A model generated the notes under the pieces. It worked only from the letters and a program-made list of their open reading frames with translations, was not told the DNA's origin and did no database searches. From NCBI GenBank assembly GCA_009177215.1, contig WFLY01000245.1, forward strand, positions 1 through 9,257: a DNA stretch of 9,257 bases, written 5' to 3'. Both the position numbers and the translations under genes were made by a program. Of the stretch, positions 6,357 through 9,257 are shown piece after piece (the first letter of the stretch is position 1; the number at the start of each line of letters is the position of its first letter). The stretch is from Bacillota bacterium (lineage in GTDB: Bacteria > Bacillota > Clostridia > Lachnospirales > Lachnospiraceae).

Positions 6357-7301
6357 TTATCGCTCTGCCCGTATCGGATTATTTAAAAAATCCTCATAGG
6401 CAAGCCTGATGCCTTCCTCAAGCTCCGTAGTGTAATGATATCCGAGACTCTCCAGCTTACTCACATCCAAAAGCTTTCTGGGAGTACCGTCAGGTTTTGT
6501 GGCATCCCATTTAATTTCTCCCTCAAAGCCTACCGTTTTTGCCACCAGATGCGTCAGCTCCTTTATGGTCAGCTCCTTACCAGTTCCTAAGTTTACCGTC
6601 TCGTTACCGCTATAGTTGTTCATCAGATATAGGCAGGCATCCGCCACATCGTCCACATACATAAATTCCCGTAGCGGTGTGCCTGTTCCCCAGCACACAA
6701 CCTCCTTTGCTCCCGATTCCTTCGCCTCATGAAAACGACGGATCAATGCAGGCAAAACATGACTGTGGGTAGGATGATAATTATCGTTTGGCCCGTACAG
6801 ATTGGTCGGCATCACACTGATATAATCGGTTCCGTACTGCCGGTTCAAAAATTCACAATATTTTAAACCGGAAATCTTGGCAAGGGCATATGCCTCGTTA
6901 GTCTTCTCCAGCTCCGAGGTCAAAAGACAGTCCTCCTTCATGGGTTGAGGCGCCATGCGGGGATAAATGCAGCTGCTTCCCAAAAACAAAAGCTTCTTAC
7001 AGCCATTCTGCCATGCACTGTGAATTACATTCATCTCCAACATCATATTGTCATACATAAAATCTGCCAGTGACTCGGAATTCGCCATAATGCCGCCCAC
7101 CTTTGCCGCCGCAAGAAAAACATATTCCGGCTTCTCCTCAACAAAAAAACTCTCCACTGCTTCCTGCCTGCAAAGGTCAAGCTCCCTATGGGTTCTGGTA
7201 ATTATATTGGTATAACCGTTCTTCTCAAGAACACGGCAAATGGCGCTTCCCACCATCCCTCTATGCCCTGCCACATATATTTTTGCGTTTTTATCCATCA
7301 T
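6357..7301 (-). CDS. fcl: GDP-L-fucose synthase
   Basis: A 314-residue NADPH-dependent epimerase-reductase of the short-chain dehydrogenase superfamily, acting in the cytoplasm on GDP-4-keto-6-deoxy-D-mannose (the Gmd product) to give GDP-L-fucose. Visible: the nucleotide-binding GHRGMVGS (12-19), LAAAKVGGI (63-71), GSSCIYP with Ser109 and Cys111, Tyr138 and Lys142 in [13 protein letters not shown] (167-174), His181 in [12 protein letters not shown], and LREFMYVDD (210-218). Ser109, Cys111, Tyr138, Lys142 and His181 sit at a constant offset of two from the residues I recall for E. coli Fcl, so the active site is complete. The start ATG at 7301 is preceded by an AAAGGGA ribosome binding site about 11 bases away; a second ATG follows at 7298. 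It lies 53 bases after gmd, evidently in one operon. The decayed manC begins 95 bases downstream. Confidence 0.97.
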   Translation of the reverse strand: MMDKNAKIYVAGHRGMVGSAICRVLEKNGYTNIITRTHRELDLCRQEAVESFFVEEKPEYVFLAAAKVGGIMANSESLADFMYDNMMLEMNVIHSAWQNGCKKLLFLGSSCIYPRMAPQPMKEDCLLTSELEKTNEAYALAKISGLKYCEFLNRQYGTDYISVMPTNLYGPNDNYHPTHSHVLPALIRRFHEAKESGAKEVVCWGTGTPLREFMYVDDVADACLYLMNNYSGNETVNLGTGKELTIKELTHLVAKTVGFEGEIKWDATKPDGTPRKLLDVSKLESLGYHYTTELEEGIRLAYEDFLNNPIRAER

Positions 7302-7354
7302 ATCGGCATGATTCCCTTTCTTTCCTTATGCCTTGTACTCCTGACAATTTTGGC

Positions 7355-8434
7355 TCAGACCGCACCTGCTGCGCCCCGTTGTATTGCCGCATCTGCATTT
7401 ATAGCTGCTTCCCTCATCGCCAACGCCAAATCATGCTCTGCCATCAGCCTGCAAAGCTCCTCATAGCTTGTCTTCTGCGGATTCCAGCCAAGAACTGTCC
7501 GTGCCTTGGTGGGGTCGCCCCAAAGATTGACTACATCGGTTGGACGGTAAAATTCCCTGCTCATCTGGACCAACACTCTGCCCGTCTTTTTATCAATTCC
7601 CTTCTCCTCCATTCCTTGACCCTGCCAGTCAAGCTCAATTCCCACATAATGGAATGCGAGGGTGGTAAACTCTCTTACCGTATGCTGTACACCTGTTGCA
7701 ATCACAAAATCCTCCGGCGTATGATGCTGAAGCATCAGCCACATGCATTCCACATAATCCTTTGCATATCCCCAATCACGAAGCGCATTCATGTTTCCCA
7801 GATATAATTTATCCTGTAAGCCGCAGGCAATGCGCCCTGCCGCCAGTGTTATCTTCCTTGTGACAAAATTCTCGCCTCGGCGCTCGGATTCATGGTTAAA
7901 GAGAATTCCATTCACCGCAAACATACCATAAGCTTCCCTGTATTCCTTAACAATCCAGAAGCCGTACTGTTTTGCCACCGCATAAGGGCTGTACGGGTGA
8001 AAGGGCGTTGTCTCCCTCTGAGGAACCTCCTCCACCTTTCCGTAAAGCTCCGATGTGGAAGCCTGATAAACACGACAGGTCTCGGTAAGCCCCAGCATAC
8101 GCACTGCCTCCAAAATGCGGAGTACCCCCAGAGCGTCCACGTCACCCGCATACTCCGGCGCCTCAAAGCTCACCTGCACATGGCTCTGCGCCGCAAGGTT
8201 ATAAATTTCATCGGGACGGACCTCACCCACAATCCTTACTATGCTGGAGGAATCCGCCATGTCTCCCCCATGCAGTATTATTTGATTCTTCTGGAGCAAA
8301 TGATCGATACGAGCTGTGTTACTGATGGACGTACGGCGTATCAAGCCGTGTACCTCATAACCTTTTTCCAACAAAAATTCTGCCAAATAAGATCCGTCCT
8401 GACCCGTAATTCCCGTAATAAGTGCTTTCTTCAT
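7355..8434 (-). CDS. gmd: GDP-mannose 4,6-dehydratase
   Basis: A 359-residue NADP-dependent dehydratase of the extended short-chain dehydrogenase superfamily that converts GDP-D-mannose to GDP-4-keto-6-deoxy-D-mannose, the first committed step to GDP-L-fucose. Visible: [12 protein letters not shown] (8-19) for the cofactor, LIRRTS (31-36), [13 protein letters not shown] (79-91), and catalytic Thr127 and Glu129 in ASTSELYG with Tyr151 and Lys155 in YSPYAVAK. These lie at a constant offset of six from E. coli Gmd. [17 protein letters not shown] (179-195) and [16 protein letters not shown] follow. The C-terminus ends in a short alanine-rich tail that looks dispensable. The start ATG at 8434 has GGAGA upstream. 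It lies 74 bases after the DJ-1-like gene and 53 before fcl. Its substrate supply genes downstream are broken, so GDP-mannose must come from elsewhere. Confidence 0.97.
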   Translation of the reverse strand: MKKALITGITGQDGSYLAEFLLEKGYEVHGLIRRTSISNTARIDHLLQKNQIILHGGDMADSSSIVRIVGEVRPDEIYNLAAQSHVQVSFEAPEYAGDVDALGVLRILEAVRMLGLTETCRVYQASTSELYGKVEEVPQRETTPFHPYSPYAVAKQYGFWIVKEYREAYGMFAVNGILFNHESERRGENFVTRKITLAAGRIACGLQDKLYLGNMNALRDWGYAKDYVECMWLMLQHHTPEDFVIATGVQHTVREFTTLAFHYVGIELDWQGQGMEEKGIDKKTGRVLVQMSREFYRPTDVVNLWGDPTKARTVLGWNPQKTSYEELCRLMAEHDLALAMREAAINADAAIQRGAAGAV

Positions 8435-8454
8435 GTGATTATTCTCCGTTCTAT

Positions 8455-8466
8455 ATGCAGCTGCAT
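8455..8466. repeat. 12-base perfect palindrome upstream of gmd
   Basis: ATGCAGCTGCAT lies 20 bases before the gmd start and reads the same on both strands. It could be an operator for the GDP-fucose genes or chance. I found no convincing promoter in the 74-base gap, so gmd may be read from the promoter of the upstream gene. Confidence 0.3.
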
Positions 8467-8508
8467 TTTGGCGGACTGTAAGCCCGTATATTCCATTATC
8501 ATCATATA

Positions 8509-9060
8509 CTACATCTCATATACAAATTGCTCAGCTGTTTCCGCTGCTTTTTCTTTTCCCACAAACACACGGGAGATTGCCAAGGCAAAATCAAGGGCAG
8601 TCCCCATTCCCCTTGAAGTAATCACATTGTCTGAAATCTCCACAGGTCCTGCCGTTACCTGCGCCCCCTCCAAATGGCTCACGAAGGTAGGATAACTGCA
8701 CGCCTTCCTCCCCTTTAAAATACCCCTGTGCCCAAAAATACTGGGTGCCGCGCAGATTGCCGCAATGTATTTTCCCGATGTATAAAAAGCATCAATCTGT
8801 GCCATAAGCCCCTCATGTGCCTCCAATCCCTGCGTTCCCTTCAGCCCGCCGGGAAGTACCAGCATATCGTACTCGTCAAAATTGACCTGTAAAAACGTCT
8901 TGTCCGTCTCCACCTTGATATTATGAGAGCCTATCACCTGCTTCTCCTCCGTCACGGACACCATATCAATGTGAATTCCGCATCTGCGGCATACATCCAC
9001 AACTGCCAAGCCTTCTATCTCCTCAAAGCCTTCCGCAAAAAAAATTGCTATCTTCTTCAT
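8509..9060 (-). CDS. DJ-1/PfpI family protein
   Basis: A 183-residue single-domain protein of the DJ-1/PfpI (class I glutamine amidotransferase-like) superfamily, of the length and pattern of the DJ-1/YajL subgroup. Visible: [16 protein letters not shown] (8-23), where Glu16 aligns with Glu18 of human DJ-1; LVLPGG (67-72); and [12 protein letters not shown] (99-110), with Cys103 at the nucleophile elbow matching DJ-1 Cys106. SYPTF and [13 protein letters not shown] (148-160) complete the fold pattern. Family members are linked to protein and nucleotide deglycation, methylglyoxal handling or oxidative stress, but the specific activity cannot be assigned from sequence. Start ATG at 9060 follows GGGAAGGGATAAAAG. 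No signal peptide. It is the first gene after a strong promoter and a leader hairpin; gmd follows after 74 bases, with no obvious functional connection. Confidence 0.93.
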   Translation of the reverse strand: MKKIAIFFAEGFEEIEGLAVVDVCRRCGIHIDMVSVTEEKQVIGSHNIKVETDKTFLQVNFDEYDMLVLPGGLKGTQGLEAHEGLMAQIDAFYTSGKYIAAICAAPSIFGHRGILKGRKACSYPTFVSHLEGAQVTAGPVEISDNVITSRGMGTALDFALAISRVFVGKEKAAETAEQFVYEM

Positions 9061-9099
9061 CTTTTATCCCTTCCCTTTCCGTATCGATATTTTATCTCC

Positions 9100-9126
9100 A
9101 AGGTCGAAAGATTTTCTTTCAACCTT
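9100..9126. promoter_or_regulatory. Leader hairpin before the DJ-1-like gene
   Basis: The arms AAGGTCGAAAG (9100-9110) and CTTTCAACCTT (9116-9126) flank a five-base loop. On the minus-strand transcript all 11 positions pair, one as a G-U. It lies between the predicted transcript start (about 9137) and the gene start (9060). No T tract follows on either strand, so it is not a simple intrinsic terminator. Possible roles are mRNA stabilisation, translational control or a repressor site. Confidence 0.55.
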
Positions 9127-9143
9127 ATCCATACTATAAAGAC

Positions 9144-9172
9144 AGTATACACATTTCCTCTAAATATTTCAA
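9144..9172 (-). promoter_or_regulatory. Sigma-A promoter of the DJ-1-like gene
   Basis: On the minus strand, TTGAAA (9172-9167) and TATACT (9149-9144) are separated by exactly 17 bases, each one mismatch from consensus. The predicted start is near 9137, giving a leader of about 77 bases. A 5-base inverted repeat (ATACT at 9131-9135, AGTAT at 9144-9148) straddles the -10 box and start and might bind a regulator. Confidence 0.65.
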
Positions 9173-9257
9173 TTAATTGTTGAATAGGCTCATGCCAATC
9201 GTAACAGTTCAGCCTTCTGCATTCATAAAAGCAGCTGCTTCGCATCTGACGCCGCTT
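9173..9257. other. Unassigned window end
   Basis: The last 85 bases hold no gene that I can support. Minus-strand frames entering from the right edge stop at about 9223-9225 or 9210, so the region could contain the 3' end of a further leftward gene, but the piece is too short to recognise. Confidence 0.25.

Noticed and set aside
7892..8695. 267-codon plus-strand open frame opposite gmd and the DJ-1-like gene
   Set aside because: Spans two well-supported minus-strand genes and their gap; no recognisable motif or ribosome binding site.
9057..9245. 62-codon minus-strand frame upstream of the DJ-1-like gene
   Set aside because: It runs across the promoter and leader hairpin, with no family resemblance.

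Overview
The window looks like the chromosome of an anaerobic gut-type Clostridia member, most likely Lachnospiraceae. This rests on protein flavour alone: an S8 peptidase propeptide of the Csp-like clostridial type, an M18 aminopeptidase, a DUF6870-like small protein, large serine recombinases in tandem, and GGAGG-type ribosome binding sites. No rRNA, tRNA or CRISPR array is visible. Every gene I accept lies on the minus strand, so transcription runs from the right end of the window to the left. The long plus-strand open frames are shadows.

Right to left: (1) 9061-9257 is a leader region with a good sigma-A-like promoter and an 11-bp hairpin, ahead of a DJ-1/PfpI family gene (8509-9060). (2) gmd (7355-8434) and fcl (6357-7301) are both intact with all catalytic residues; together they convert GDP-mannose to GDP-L-fucose. 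(3) 4609-6261 is a wreck of what was a GDP-mannose supply module: a manC-type mannose-1-phosphate guanylyltransferase joined to two pieces of a manA-type mannose-6-phosphate isomerase. I count six lesions: two nonsense codons, two short-repeat frameshifts and two deletion junctions. (4) An intact M18 aminopeptidase (3252-4547) has its own promoter. (5) The 5' part of a Csp-like S8 (subtilisin-like) peptidase gene (start 3199) is cut off just after the catalytic-Asp motif, at about 2811-2818.

(6) Everything left of that break appears to be the end of an integrated mobile element that continues beyond the window: about 260 bp without a gene, a small DUF6870-like protein (2282-2551), a complete large serine recombinase (578-2254), and the first 183 codons of a second, paralogous one (1-551).

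Two stories stand out. First, a serine-recombinase element seems to have integrated at the codons of a conserved protease active-site motif, splitting the host gene and leaving its promoter reading toward the element's recombinase operon. Second, the GDP-fucose genes are clean while the adjacent GDP-mannose genes are heavily decayed, so GDP-mannose, if still made, must come from genes elsewhere. The remainder of the peptidase gene, the other end of the element and any glycosyltransferases that use GDP-fucose lie outside the window.
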